Assembly (NCBI GenBank): GCA_000151295.1
Contig: GG745328.1
Span: 2,051,333 to 2,115,332 of the forward strand
Length of the DNA stretch: 64,000 nucleotides
Direction: 5' to 3'
Origin: Allomyces macrogynus ATCC 38327
Taxonomy: Eukaryota; Blastocladiomycota; Blastocladiomycetes; Blastocladiales; Blastocladiaceae
Of this stretch, positions 1 through 10,382 are shown piece by piece (within the stretch, counting starts at the first letter, position 1; every line of letters begins with the position of its first letter). The translations under genes were made by a program, and so were the position numbers. Below the pieces are notes generated by a model. That model did not search any database. It was not told the DNA's origin and saw only the letters and a list, made by a program, of their open reading frames with translations.

Positions 1-1524
1 AGATGCAATCGTGGTTCCGGCCGCGGCAATACTGCTTGGAGTCAAGGACGACGACGCCGGCTGCGTCGTGAGCGAGCCCGCGGTACTCGGCGGAATCCCG
101 GGAGGTGCCATGTACGAGAACCCAGCGAGTCCAGCGTACATTTCTGGCGTCATGCCCGCAGTCGAGAAGGACATGGGTATCGCGGCCATGGGCATGGTCG
201 ACGCGGCCGTGGTGCCCGGGATGATCATGGGCGACGCACGCCCAGCTGGACCCGGAATCACGACGGGCATCGGCGACGTCGCGCTCGACGGGGTCGCCGT
301 CGGTACTGCCGACGCCACGGTCGTGGCGGGCGCAGTGGCAACGGGCGGCTTGCCGACCACACCGGGTGTAGCAGCACGCGGCTTCTTGGCCGCGGTCCCA
401 CCCGCCGCACCCGCCTGCCCGGGCCGTTTCCGTGCGGCCGCTGTGGCCGGCTTACCGGCTACCGCTGTGTTGGGCCCTGCGCGCGCCAAGTGCTCCATGG
501 CCGCGAGCGACTTGAATTTCTCGGGCCCGAGGAGCGCGTGCGCGCGGTCCAGGAACTCGTTTGCCGAAATGGCCTTGGTGCTAAACGAGTTCCAAAGCAC
601 CGTGATTTGCTCGCGAATATCGGGTGCGACTTCATTAATGACGGACCCGAGCGTCGCATTCGGGGCTGCGAGACCCGGCATTGGTGCTGGTGCGGGAGTC
701 GGGACGGCAGGTGGCGGGATTACGGGTGCGGCTGCGGGAGCGGGTGCAGGTGCAGGTACTGATACCGGCGCAATCGTCACGGGCATCGACGGTGCGGGGG
801 ACGCGACGCGTGCCGCTGCCGCTGCCGCAGCAGGCGTGTTGAGAACGACGGCCGGCGACGTGCCGCGCGACGGCGGCGCCGGGGTCGCAGCCATGGCGGG
901 GGACATGACGGGACTGCTCGCGGCACTGCCTGGGCGCGACCACGCGCCCAAACTCGACGGTGGGTGCCCGGCGGGATTCGCCGCGGAGAGTGATGGCGTC
1001 GCGGCGGCCGAGACAGACGCGCCTGCGGGAATGCCGTACATGGCCGAGCTCGCAAATTGCGGCGCGGTCGCGGCCAAGTGCATGGGCGGGGGCCGCATCA
1101 AGAACGGTGCGTACATGCGGTTGTACATGTGGTACATCCCAGCGGCGGCCGCAGCGGGGTAGGCGGCCGCCTGTGGGTGCGCCGCCATCATGCCTGCGGG
1201 CATCATACCTGCGGGTGCCGTCGGGACGTGCGGCGGCGGGACGGTGCCCGGTACAGAAGCGTAGGACGGGCGCGCGGCAGCAGCAGCGGCAGCAGCAGCC
1301 GCGGCCATGGCGGCCGAGGACGCGGGGGCCAGGACGAGCGGTGACGCGGCGCGCGAGGCCGGATTGGCGGCGTTCATGGCGGCGACCTGCGGCTGACTTG
1401 CGAGAGCGGTCGGGGTCGGGATGCGCGCGTGCTCGAGCGGCTGGATCTGGCTGAGCAGGGCCTCGACGTCGGCGGCGGCGAGCGGCACGCCGTGGGGCGG
1501 CGGGCCGCCGTTAGGCGTGCTCAT
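1..1524 (-). CDS. Partial TAF4-like (RST-domain-like) protein, 3' end beyond window
   Basis: An open minus-strand frame runs from the ATG at 1524-1522 to the window edge, about 508 codons, with no stop. A TAA lies upstream in frame near 1618 with no other ATG between, which supports this start. Most of the protein is Ala/Pro/Thr/Met-rich low complexity. The only ordered stretch is near 635-500: a roughly 50-residue helical segment that begins 'SVINEVAPDIREQITVLW', continues through 'ISANEFLDRAHALLG', and is followed by a basic patch 'KKPR'. This pattern (hydrophobic helix, then I-S-x-x-E-F and LxG) resembles the RST domain of TAF4-type TFIID subunits. That would make it a nuclear transcription-initiation factor, but the match rests on one short segment and the conserved TAF4 C-terminal domain is outside the window. 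Treat the name as tentative. Confidence 0.4.
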   Translation of the reverse strand, partial: MSTPNGGPPPHGVPLAAADVEALLSQIQPLEHARIPTPTALASQPQVAAMNAANPASRAASPLVLAPASSAAMAAAAAAAAAAARPSYASVPGTVPPPHVPTAPAGMMPAGMMAAHPQAAAYPAAAAAGMYHMYNRMYAPFLMRPPPMHLAATAPQFASSAMYGIPAGASVSAAATPSLSAANPAGHPPSSLGAWSRPGSAASSPVMSPAMAATPAPPSRGTSPAVVLNTPAAAAAAARVASPAPSMPVTIAPVSVPAPAPAPAAAPVIPPPAVPTPAPAPMPGLAAPNATLGSVINEVAPDIREQITVLWNSFSTKAISANEFLDRAHALLGPEKFKSLAAMEHLARAGPNTAVAGKPATAAARKRPGQAGAAGGTAAKKPRAATPGVVGKPPVATAPATTVASAVPTATPSSATSPMPVVIPGPAGRASPMIIPGTTAASTMPMAAIPMSFSTAGMTPEMYAGLAGFSYMAPPGIPPSTAGSLTTQPASSSLTPSSIAAAGTTIAS

Positions 1525-1889
1525 CTTCGCGGATTCGGGAGCGCGCTGCGAGTGCGGAGCGAATGCGGGGAGTGGCGGGCCGTGACAGCACGGATCGTCG
1601 CGAGAACGGCGTGGTTAAATTTGATGGCGCGGTGGTCGTGGCCAACGACAGGACGGCGAGGAGTGACCGGGCTTGGAAGGGACAGCGCGAGACGCATGCG
1701 TCATTGATCGCAGCGACAGGTCACAGCGCGTGCATCTCGCGTGTCATGTCTCCATGCCCGAGCTCTGTCTCACGGCCAGTAGCGCGTCCCTGGAAGCGCT
1801 CCTGTTCCTGACCGCCCAGCGCGCACGGCTGCTTCTGTGAGGGTGGAAAACTCAGAGAGAAGAAAGAGCAATAGTCACTATGGGTTTAT
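1525..1889. other. Intergenic, between two minus-strand genes
   Basis: About 365 nt between the start of the TAF4-like gene and the stop of the XPG-like nuclease gene. It should hold the TAF4-like promoter and the nuclease 3' UTR. No clear motif was recognised. Confidence 0.5.
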
Positions 1890-3972
1890 TCAGCGATTGG
1901 CCGGCGTCTCCGGGGGATGCCAACATTCCGCGACCACCTCATTCGGCGCCAACTGGTCCGTGTCGATCCCCTCTGCCACCCTCTTGCGGCTCAAGCGCGG
2001 CTTCCTCTTTGACTTCTCCGGCGCGGGCGCACGCATCTCCACTGGGAGTGGCAGGAGGTCATTGATGCCCGTGACCGCCGCGCCGTACTGGGCCACGGCC
2101 GCGTCGAGAGCACTGGCCACCCCTTCATCAAACGCGACCACATCAAACGGCCGCACCTGGAACTGTTCCAAGATCTTGACTTCCTGCTCGGCATTGATCG
2201 ACGCGGCGGCCCGCTCCTTGGCAAACACGGCCACCTCGTTCACTTCGTCGAGATCCAGCAACGAATGCTTGAACACGGTGCGCGCCTCCTCGGGCGCAAA
2301 CGACTCGTCACACTGCTCGCGCAATGCCGGGTTCGCCTCCAATGCCTTCTCCAGAGACCCAAACTGCTGCACGAGCGCGAGTCCCTTGACCGGCCCGATA
2401 TTCCGGATCCCGCCGCTATAGTCGCACCCACACACGACGGCAAAATCAATCAGCGCGTTCAAGTCTCGCAACTTGAGCGCTTCGAGCAAGTACGGGTCCG
2501 GCGGAGCGAGAGCCATCGGCGCCTTGTCAGTGCGGTACAAGTTGTGCACAACCGGCAACTTGGGCCAAAACACGTGCACGTCCGAGTCCTCGGTCGCGAC
2601 CCACTGCGCGTGGCCGAGGTGCACGAGCGCCCCACACACTTGTTCGGCCTCGGTGCGCGCGGGAGCGTAGACGACGGGGATACCGCGCGCGGTCAGGAGG
2701 GTTTCCAACGTATCAACAACTTCCATGTCGGGACCGCGCGTAGATGCGTCGAGCCGCGTCCGCTCGCGCGCGAGTGACTTGACCCAGGCGTTGAGTTGCT
2801 CGGGGGTCGCTTCCGTCGCTGCGTCGAGTTCTTGCAGCGTCTTGGCCACGCGTGAGCGGAACGTGCCGAGGTTGGCCAAAGTCGACAGCGGGACCGGTGG
2901 AGCGAGGGGCACGCGAACTGGTTCGGGCGGTTGAACAGTGGCGGCAGGTGTTGCACCCGGCTACATTCGAGCACATTTGCAATTAACTCGGGGGCGAAGA
3001 GTGAGCACTGCACACGAAACCTGGGCGCACCACATCCAAGGCCATCCGTTCCAGCGCAGCGTTGAGCGCGTCAAGCGACACGGGTGCATCAGAAATCGGC
3101 TCGCCAACCACCGACACCTGCGCGATCATTTCCGCATCCACCGACTGAACAGTCGGCTGCAACAATCCAGGTTCATCGACGACCGACACTGTGGACTGAC
3201 TCGGTGGCAGCTCAGCCGATTCGGTCACAGTTGGCGTCAAGTGCGGCGACGCTGCCATCTCGGTCACCGACGGACGCAATGCAAACGGTGCGGTCGCCCC
3301 CTCCTCGACCATTATCGGCGTCACGGTCGCAGGGTGGCCCATGCCCACTCGCTGCGGGGCAGGCACGGTCGGTCGCGAATCGAGCCCCAAATCACTTGCT
3401 GCGACAGGTTCAACTGCGCTGGTGATCATCTCGTCGACGGTCAGCGTGAAGTCGCCCTCGCCGTCGACAGTGGCCGTGACCGTCGCGGCAATCTCGACGC
3501 TCGGCGGCACCCCCTCGACCTGCTCTGCCGTCTCCGCCGCAACCTCGACCTCCTGTGCTGGCGCCGCCACCCCCACCCCCGGCACATTCTCAAACCCATG
3601 CCGCAGCATCACATCGCGAATAAACTCCTCCCCAATCTCCGCCGCGTCACGCAACTCGAGTGACCGTGCGCGTCGTGCCGCGCGTTCGCGGTGCGCGACC
3701 TTTTCCTTGGCAACAGGCCGCATCGCGCCATCAAACACGACAATCGGCGTGATCTGATGGTACGCGAGGTAGTCGAGCATGTTGTTCGTGTACTGCACGC
3801 ACAGCCGCGGCGCCGAATCGGCGCGCTGCGATTGCGCAGCAAACCAGAACCTGTTGAGTGTGAGCGTGCCGTCGATCGCGACGGTTTGCCCGCGTAGCGC
3901 CGAGATGGACAAAGGGCGGTAGCAGTACGGGTGCTTGTCGCGGATGAACTTGAGCAGGTTCTTGATGCCCAT
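1890..3972 (-). CDS. XPG/Rad2-FEN1 family structure-specific nuclease
   Basis: Two exons (3972-3021 and 2917-1890) joined across a 103-nt GT-AG intron give 659 residues. It begins MGIKNLL, the usual N-terminus of the family. All metal-binding acidic residues of FEN1-type nucleases can be placed: D34 in 'VAIDGT', D81 in 'VVFDGAMR', E407 and E409 in 'TEAEQ', D428 and D430 in 'TEDSDVHVF', and D483 in 'CGCDYSGGIRNIG', which starts the helix-hairpin-helix. An acidic, Val/Glu/Pro-rich spacer of about 190 residues separates the N and I nuclease blocks, as in XPG rather than FEN1. The basic C-terminus 'KSKRKPRLSRKR' could be a nuclear localisation signal. The family cleaves flaps, bubbles or junctions in DNA or RNA. 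No PCNA-binding box was seen, so assignment to Rad27, Rad2, Exo1 or Yen1 is not justified. Confidence 0.85.
2918..3020 (-). other. Intron of the XPG-like nuclease
   Basis: Donor GTTTCG at 3020, acceptor CCAG ending at 2918, 103 nt. Splicing restores a Val codon (G|TT), and the exons then total exactly 660 codons including the stop. Unspliced, the first exon runs into a stop within a few codons. Confidence 0.8.
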
Positions 3973-4633
3973 GGTGCCGGTCGGTCGTTGTTGAGGTCGT
4001 TGGGACGGCGCGCAAAAGTGGTTGGTCGTGGCCGTGTCGAGCGCGTCGGTTCGCGTCGGTGCTCGCCCAAGCGCGTCTTGTTCGCTTGCGATTGCTGTTG
4101 TTTAAATCCAGAACGCAAAGACAACACATTATTCGTCAGTTCATCTCAATCATCGCGGCGACAACAGCCAACAACGACGTTGAGCAAACTGACCGAAAGT
4201 AATCTCGCGTCGGCAATACCAATAGTCACCCAGATTGCGGGTTCCAGAGGTTGGTGCAGCTGGTGCAGGGTGTCTTGCCTCGGCGGCTCGATTTACGATT
4301 GAGAGTGTCGTTGCGCCTGGTCCAAAGGAAATTGGAGCGTAGTCGGAGTCGTCACTGTCCTCTACTTGCCATTGCGCCAAGTTGTCGAGGTGGATGGCCT
4401 GGCAAGCGGTGCGCCGTTGAGCACGTTTGCGATGACTTGCACCATAGTGGAGACAGACGCTCTGAACGTGCCTGGTTGGGGAACGGGGAAGCCCGGCTGG
4501 CTTTTGATTGGGTCTTTGATTCTGGCGAAGAAAACAGGAGCACGATTCACGCCACTATTCACGACACAGCGCAGACTTCCGAGGCCGCGACAACACAATA
4601 TTGGGTGGACACAAATCGGCCCATCAAGGCCCA
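3973..4633. other. Intergenic; no supported gene
   Basis: Between the start of the nuclease gene and the stop of the capping-enzyme gene, both minus strand. Small frames exist (for example 4380-4150 on minus, with an acidic start 'VEDSDDSDYAP'), but none has a recognisable domain or a convincing splice partner. Confidence 0.4.
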
Positions 4634-6912
4634 TCAATATTCGCCATAATCCAGCTCCTCCACGTCCCCGTCTCGCGGTCCCCGGTGCGCGCCGCCGGTC
4701 CCCACGACCGGGTCGTCATGCTCGTCGTCACCCAGCGCGTCCTCGAGATCCCGTGCGAGATCGTCATCGTCTTCATCCAGATCATTATGACCACCACCGA
4801 CCTCTCCACCGATATGGTGTTGTGGTTGGTCGTCGTACTCAGACGAATCGGCATGCGGCGCGACGTGAGTTTGCGCGTAGCCGTGGCTCGGCGGCGCGCC
4901 GTTATCGTACTGGTGCGCGTCGTCATAGCTGGACGAGCCAGCACCTGGCGGTGCGTCGTAATGCCGCGTGTCGGCGTAACTAGACGAGAAGGGGCCCGAA
5001 CTGGACGAGAAGGGGCCCGGCGCACTGCGGTAACCCGAGGATGCCGATGACGGCGCAAACGACGAGTAGGCCGGATCGCGCACGGGCGCTGCGGCGTGCC
5101 CGTTCGACCCGCCCGAGTAGGACGGCGCCGGGGTCACAGTGCCCGTCGCCTCGCGCATTTTCCAGTTGGACTTGATGACGGGCGCGTGCGCCTCGAGCTA
5201 TCGACGCGATCAATCGATCAGTTCTCCGCGCTCGGCAATGCCACAAGCGGGCGAGAGAGGGCCGACGTACCTCCTCGCGCGTCACCCCGTCCTGGATACT
5301 GTGCAAGATCTTGCGGTAGACGTCCGTGTGGTTGCCCGTGTTCTTGTCTTCGCGGAACCGCATGTACTGCCACCGCTGGTGCTCCGGGTCCCAGTTGCAC
5401 TCGATGATCTTGCCGTTGGATTGCGACAGCAGGCTAGGAAGGTGCCAGGGATCGCTCAGTGAGGAGAACAGCAGAGAATCAAACGATATGGGGGACGCAC
5501 TCGCGCAGCTGCTGGTTCTCGACCTCAAGATAGGCCTGGAACCGGTGCCTGTCCTGGCCCTCCCACAAGTGCAGCTCAAACTGGTCGTTGCGGATGCGCA
5601 GCATAAAGTCGACCGAGTTCTCGTCGGCCGGCTTCCACTTGAGGCTAGATGCGATGGCGATGCGCGCCAGTTGGTGGAGAAGTCGGCTAAACGGTGTGGT
5701 CAAACGGGACGCACATATTTGGGTCGGTGCCGAGCGTGTACGGCTCTTCGGACGAGGTGAAGATGAGCCCGTCGCTCTTGTGCTTGAGGAACGGAATTGA
5801 GTCGAAAATCTCCTTGACGTGATAGGAGAGCTGCATTTCCTTGGCCTCGATCCTAGAGGAGATAGCGGCAAATGACATGAGTTCGAGCTTGCATCTGCGG
5901 TCGTGGGTGAGCGCAAGTTGGGAATACGTACAAGAAGGGGATCCGCGCGGCCAAGTCCTTGCGTTTCACGACCATTTCCTTGAGCGGCTCCAAGACAAAC
6001 TTGTGGAAGTGCTAGACAGAGCAATGTTGGGACGTGAGCACACCCGAACGCGACAACAATGATCTCAAACATGGCGAGACGAACCCCAAGTCGAACGCGG
6101 AATGGTCGGTCGATGACCGTCTTGCCAATGCACACGAGGCAGTCGAAGACCAGGTAGCGCAGGATTTTTTGCTAGTAGAAGGAACGGAATGCGTCAGAAT
6201 ACCGTCTAAATATCGATCGTCGTGGGAGCAAGAGAGCAGGGCGTACACCGTTGGGCTCCGTGTCGAGAATCAGCTCGCCATCGAGCAGCGTGCAGCGATG
6301 AAACTCGACAAACGGCTTCTTGGATTTGGTCGCCTCGAGCGGCAGCGGGAGCAGGATCTTGGTAAAGTAGAACTCGTTTTTGCGGTCTATCTGCGCGCAC
6401 GACCGCGGAAACCAACGTGGTCAGTTCTGGGTCGTTGGTAGGACAACCGGCAACGTGCAGAGAAGCCACGATCGCACCAAAAACGTTTCGTACTTGCTCA
6501 AGCGCTCGTTGAACGTCGTGTAGAGTAGCATGCGCAGCCCGTCCGTCTAAACAACCGATGAATGGTTACCAACCATCCTCACTTCGTCGTCAAATGGACA
6601 GAGACCGGCGTGCCGCACCTTTTCGCAAACGAAAAAGTTGCGGTTCTCAAGCGAGTCCAGATGCTCCTTTGTAAACGAGACGGGTTGGGCGCCCGCAAAT
6701 CTACGTGAGGTACGACCACGCGCGATGGTCAGCCCCGTGTGGTTCATGAGGCCCGGCGACGATCGCCGATTCTGGTTCATTAGTTGGCAGATATTATTGG
6801 TCGGTATTTACCGTTTATGACGGACGTGCAGCAGGTCGGCGACTTGCTGCCGTAGAATATCGAGGTAGGGGCCGAGCACGCGCTCGCCCGGCATCGTCAG
6901 GGCTGGATCCAT
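4634..6912 (-). CDS. CEG1: mRNA capping enzyme, guanylyltransferase subunit
   Basis: Ten exons (6912-6812, 6700-6619, 6547-6478, 6386-6247, 6171-6085, 6011-5932, 5852-5715, 5644-5501, 5433-5271, 5197-4634) keep one frame and give 522 residues. The enzyme transfers GMP from GTP to the 5' diphosphate end of nascent mRNA in the nucleus. The nucleotidyltransferase motifs appear in order: motif I 'VCEKTDGLR' with nucleophile K61, split by intron 2 directly after the lysine; motif III 'TLLDGELILD'; motif IV 'HKSDGLIFTS'; motif V 'LKWKPADENSVDF'; and then the OB-fold region with 'IIECNWD' and 'MRFREDK'. There is no N-terminal triphosphatase domain, so this is the separate-subunit fungal arrangement. 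The last 170 or so residues are a Ser/Gly/Asp-rich tail with acidic runs, ending 'LDYGEY'. The motif set is diagnostic. Confidence 0.93.
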
Positions 6913-7423
6913 GGTGTTGGGCTCTGGCTTGTTGGTATAGGTTGGTCCAATTGAGGTTCGTGCAATGGAGCGGGAACCGCTGCTGCAGGTCGGGTGGGGG
7001 AGACGAGGCAGAGCGGGGGAAGAACAGGGCCGGACACGGCGCCGGTGCCGTTTTGGCGGTGTTAGTGCGGCGCGGCTTGCCCGCTGCTCGAGGGAGAGCA
7101 GGTTGGTCCTCCGAGATGGCGCCGTGACGTGGTCGCGACTGACGCGAAATCATCCATGTCACTCGGGCGTCCCTGACCCGATCTTGCCTGCAAAGCCAAG
7201 GAGGTGCCAGGAGGACACCAACGAGCAGCGAAACGATAACGACGGCAACGACAGAAACTTCTTGTTTTGAGAGTCAGAAAGAGCCCGCGCCAACGGCCAA
7301 AACTGCGAGCTTCTTGATACAGCCTGGGGGATAGAGAGGGGGGAACACGATGCGCGACGAAAATTTTCACAACAACGGCAACAAAATGACATCAAAAATG
7401 GACGGACGAGGCCAGCTGGCAGT
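6913..7423. other. Intergenic, between two minus-strand genes
   Basis: Holds the presumed promoter of the capping-enzyme gene and the 3' region of the hypothetical gene to its right. No coding evidence in either strand. Confidence 0.4.
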
Positions 7424-9040
7424 CTAAACGCGCACGAGCACGCGCGCGCGAATGCGCACCTTGGACTCTTCGAGATCAAACACGCCGGGCCAAACAAAGT
7501 CGGACACGATCGTCATCGGGTCAAGCGTGCTCATCCCAGCGCCAATCTCGTCGAGCGACGCAAACGAGCTATCGATCCCAGCACTGCTCTGCAGGACGCG
7601 GCCAGACAAGAACACGGCACTCGCATTCAAGATATCCATCCACTTCTCGTCGGGCCGCCCGCCCGTACCCGTGACTTGAACGAGAGCCAACGATGGCCGG
7701 TACCGCTTGGCACGAATCATGAGCGCCGCGGCTGCCCACGGCAATTCCGAAACGAGAGTATCGGCCGCAGCTGCTGCGGCAGCAGCCTCGACATCATCCT
7801 CCTCGTCCTCGGCATGCGCGGAACCCGTTTCGCCGCTCTTGGTCGACGCGGCACGCGCAACGGTACTCGCGCGTGCAGCCGCGAGCGCAATCCGGACATC
7901 GGCCGAGCACGCCGCGAGCATCGGCTCAATCGCGTCGCGTACGATATCACCGGCGCGCAAGTCGTAGAGCAGTTCGTGAATCGCCAAAAACATTTCCGCG
8001 GGCCGCATGCGGTGGGCGCGGGACAGGTTTTTGTACTCGACGTGGTGTTCGTAAATAATCGGTGTCCACACGCGCTCGGCGGCGGTGCGCGTCGTGAGCG
8101 TGCGCCACATGGATGCGACAGCGCGCGCGACCGAACCCGTCAGCTGCAGGGCGCGCACCGCGTCCGGGTGCTCCGCCGAGGCCAGGTCTTGTGCCGGCGC
8201 GTCAGCGGGGGCCACAGCAGCGCCACCGACCACGGTGCCGCACGCCGACCGCACGGAACGGAACAGACCCTCCCAGTCAGCGAGCAGCTGCCGTGCGCCG
8301 TACGACGCGAGCGGCGGCACTTCACGCGTGTTGGGAATGCCAGGGACGTCGAAATTGCCGCGGATCAGCGCCGTCTTGTCGGGCAGAATCATCGACAGCG
8401 AGGCAGCGGCCATAGGCGAGAGTGGGGGCGTGTTGCGGCGTGCGAGCGAGCTGGCCGATGGCGAGTTGAGCGGACCGAGAGGCGACGCGGCAATGGCACC
8501 AGACTTGCCAATCAGCGACGATGCAGCCGGATCGGTGCTCGTGACCTCGGATGCTGAGGCGGATCCCGACATGGCAGATGCAGCAGCCGAACCGGGCGTA
8601 TCGGGCGAGATGGGCGATGCGCCATAGTGGCGGTAATGGAGCGTCGAGTGCAACAGTTGCGCGAGCAGCGCCGGGTCAATCGTTGGGTCCTCAACCTCGG
8701 TATTCCGAACAACGCCGCGCGCCAGCGTCGTCGAGGTTGCAGGAGCGGGAGTAGCGACATGACCATTGCCAAACGATGTTGGCAGCGGTGGCGGCGGTAC
8801 ATTCGCGTAGTCGGTGTTCTTGGCATCGAAACTGCGCTTCTGGTCGACCGACGTGTCCTCCATGAGCGTCGACGTTGGGATCGACACCTGCAGCGTCAAT
8901 AGCTGCGCGGGTGCCTGCTGCTGCAGCTCGACGGCCGGTGCTGGCTGGCTACTCGACGCAATGGCGCGCTCCTTGGCCTGCTTGGCCTCAGGCGACTTGG
9001 GTTGGCGGCCAAACATGCACATGAAGACGCTGGCAGCCAT
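7424..9040 (-). CDS. Hypothetical protein, Ala/Ser-rich
   Basis: A single uninterrupted frame of 538 residues from the ATG at 9040. The frame extends further upstream, but only through a GTG, and the sequence there is pyrimidine-rich and noncoding in character. The first 220 or so residues are Ser/Pro/Thr-rich. From about residue 220 the protein becomes ordered and probably helical, with segments such as 'WTPIIYEHHVEYKNLSRAHR', 'FLAIHELLYDLRAGDIV' and 'FVWPGVFDLEESKVRIR'. It is interrupted by an acidic and poly-Ala insertion ([16 protein letters not shown]). There is no signal peptide, membrane segment or catalytic motif. I do not recognise the family. Strong codon bias and length argue that it is real. 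Confidence 0.6.
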   Translation of the reverse strand: MAASVFMCMFGRQPKSPEAKQAKERAIASSSQPAPAVELQQQAPAQLLTLQVSIPTSTLMEDTSVDQKRSFDAKNTDYANVPPPPLPTSFGNGHVATPAPATSTTLARGVVRNTEVEDPTIDPALLAQLLHSTLHYRHYGASPISPDTPGSAAASAMSGSASASEVTSTDPAASSLIGKSGAIAASPLGPLNSPSASSLARRNTPPLSPMAAASLSMILPDKTALIRGNFDVPGIPNTREVPPLASYGARQLLADWEGLFRSVRSACGTVVGGAAVAPADAPAQDLASAEHPDAVRALQLTGSVARAVASMWRTLTTRTAAERVWTPIIYEHHVEYKNLSRAHRMRPAEMFLAIHELLYDLRAGDIVRDAIEPMLAACSADVRIALAAARASTVARAASTKSGETGSAHAEDEEDDVEAAAAAAAADTLVSELPWAAAALMIRAKRYRPSLALVQVTGTGGRPDEKWMDILNASAVFLSGRVLQSSAGIDSSFASLDEIGAGMSTLDPMTIVSDFVWPGVFDLEESKVRIRARVLVRV

Positions 9041-10382
9041 GACCTTGAGACGAAGAGTGCTCGATCGGTCAGGGAGGGCAGGGAGAAGAGCCGAGGGCTG
9101 CAGGAACAGGAGGGAAAGCACTACCGACCATGGGGATGGCGATGGCGAGAGCGATCACGGACAGCTGGGCCGAAGGCACTCCGGCCGTACTGGCGGCCTT
9201 GACAACCGCGGCGCCATGGAGCGTCGCAACGCCACTGGGGGATGCAGCGGCGGCCGCGACGTGCATTTCGGGAGCAGGTCGTCTATCGTGCTCGTGCGTG
9301 ACGTCGCGCGGTGGGGCCACGCGCTCGCGATCCCGTGTCAAGTAAAAATTTGCAACGAGCGGCAGCCGGGCGTTGTTCGCAGCAAACCGGAGACTCGGGC
9401 GGCTTGGGTCAGGCCAGTCGAAACGTGCGCCAAACTCGAGAGCTGCAGGGTTGTGAAGCCAACGACCAGGTGCTCGAGGCCAATCCGGCGATTTCCTCGC
9501 GACGACAGTTGGCCGGCGTCGGTTGCAGCAGTTGCAGCAGGATGCTGGTGCTTGCAGCGCGAAAGCTCGACTTGTCGGGCAGATCCAGCCGGTTGCAGGT
9601 CGTGCACCGGACAAGCGTGTCGTGTGGTCGTTGGCAACGGTGGCGGTGGCGGGCCGGCGGGTAAGGCGGCGAGCCTAGCAAGAAAACAAAGTGTGCAGCG
9701 CGAGCACCGAACACGGCAAGGCAGAGGAAAAGCAAATGGAAAACAGCAGGGCCGTGCTTCCATGACTTGCACGTGTGCCTCGCGCCGCGTCTCGCGCTTC
9801 CACCGCTTGCGCTTGAATGTCGCAGGGGCAGGGGCGCGATGACGGCGCGAACGGCGACGACGACGGCAACGGCGACGACGTCCATGCCGCTGCAGCTGTC
9901 CGCTCTTCACCCTCCCTCCAACTGACGAGGAACGGTGGTAGGTGCTCAGTACAAATGGCCTGAAGACCATTGCCTTGGCCTTAACTCCCATCGACGACGA
10001 CGTTTTGATTGTGGACCAAGACTTCGGCTCGACCGCCGAACGGACGTTGAAATTCCTCCGTCCGCGCAAGTCGCTTCTCCCTTCATGGCTGTGGGTTGAT
10101 TCAGCAGGTCGCCACGCACCTTCTCCACCGTCTTTTGGCGCGGTGCGCAAGGCCCAGAAACTTGACGGCTTGTCACTGTCCGTGCCCCTCTTCTCCTCTT
10201 GAAACAAGCGTCCGGCGCACACTTGCCTCTCCCGCAATGCTCCTTCGCGCACCATTACACGTAGAATTGTTCGACTGCAATGGGCACCCCGCCCACTCGA
10301 GTCTCGCGTGGCGCGTCGCCCTCGCACGGCCTTTGAAGTCGAGGCGCCGTGCTTCACCTACGACCAGCTCATTGCGACCGTC
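9041..10382. other. Intergenic or unresolved, about 1.3 kb
   Basis: Between a minus-strand and a plus-strand gene, so it probably contains two outward-facing promoters. Several mid-sized frames on both strands are Arg-rich and lack ordered sequence. An exon upstream of the WD40-like gene near 10280-10382 cannot be excluded: coding-like sequence 'FEVEAPCFTYDQLI' lies in frame just before the chosen ATG. Confidence 0.35.

Noticed and set aside
11..1162. 383-codon plus-strand frame at the left edge
   Set aside because: Gly/Ala-rich shadow of the minus-strand TAF4-like frame, which has the ordered segment and a clean start.
6084..6486. Apparent one-base frameshifts in the capping-enzyme gene
   Set aside because: Both vanish when the correct sites are used (donor GTACGC after GGT at 6246, acceptor CAGATAG at 6387); the gene is intact.
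9942..10202. Plus-strand frame with 'TPIDDDVLIVDQDFGST'
   Set aside because: No ATG, short, no splice partner and no homology recognised; left as unresolved intergenic sequence.
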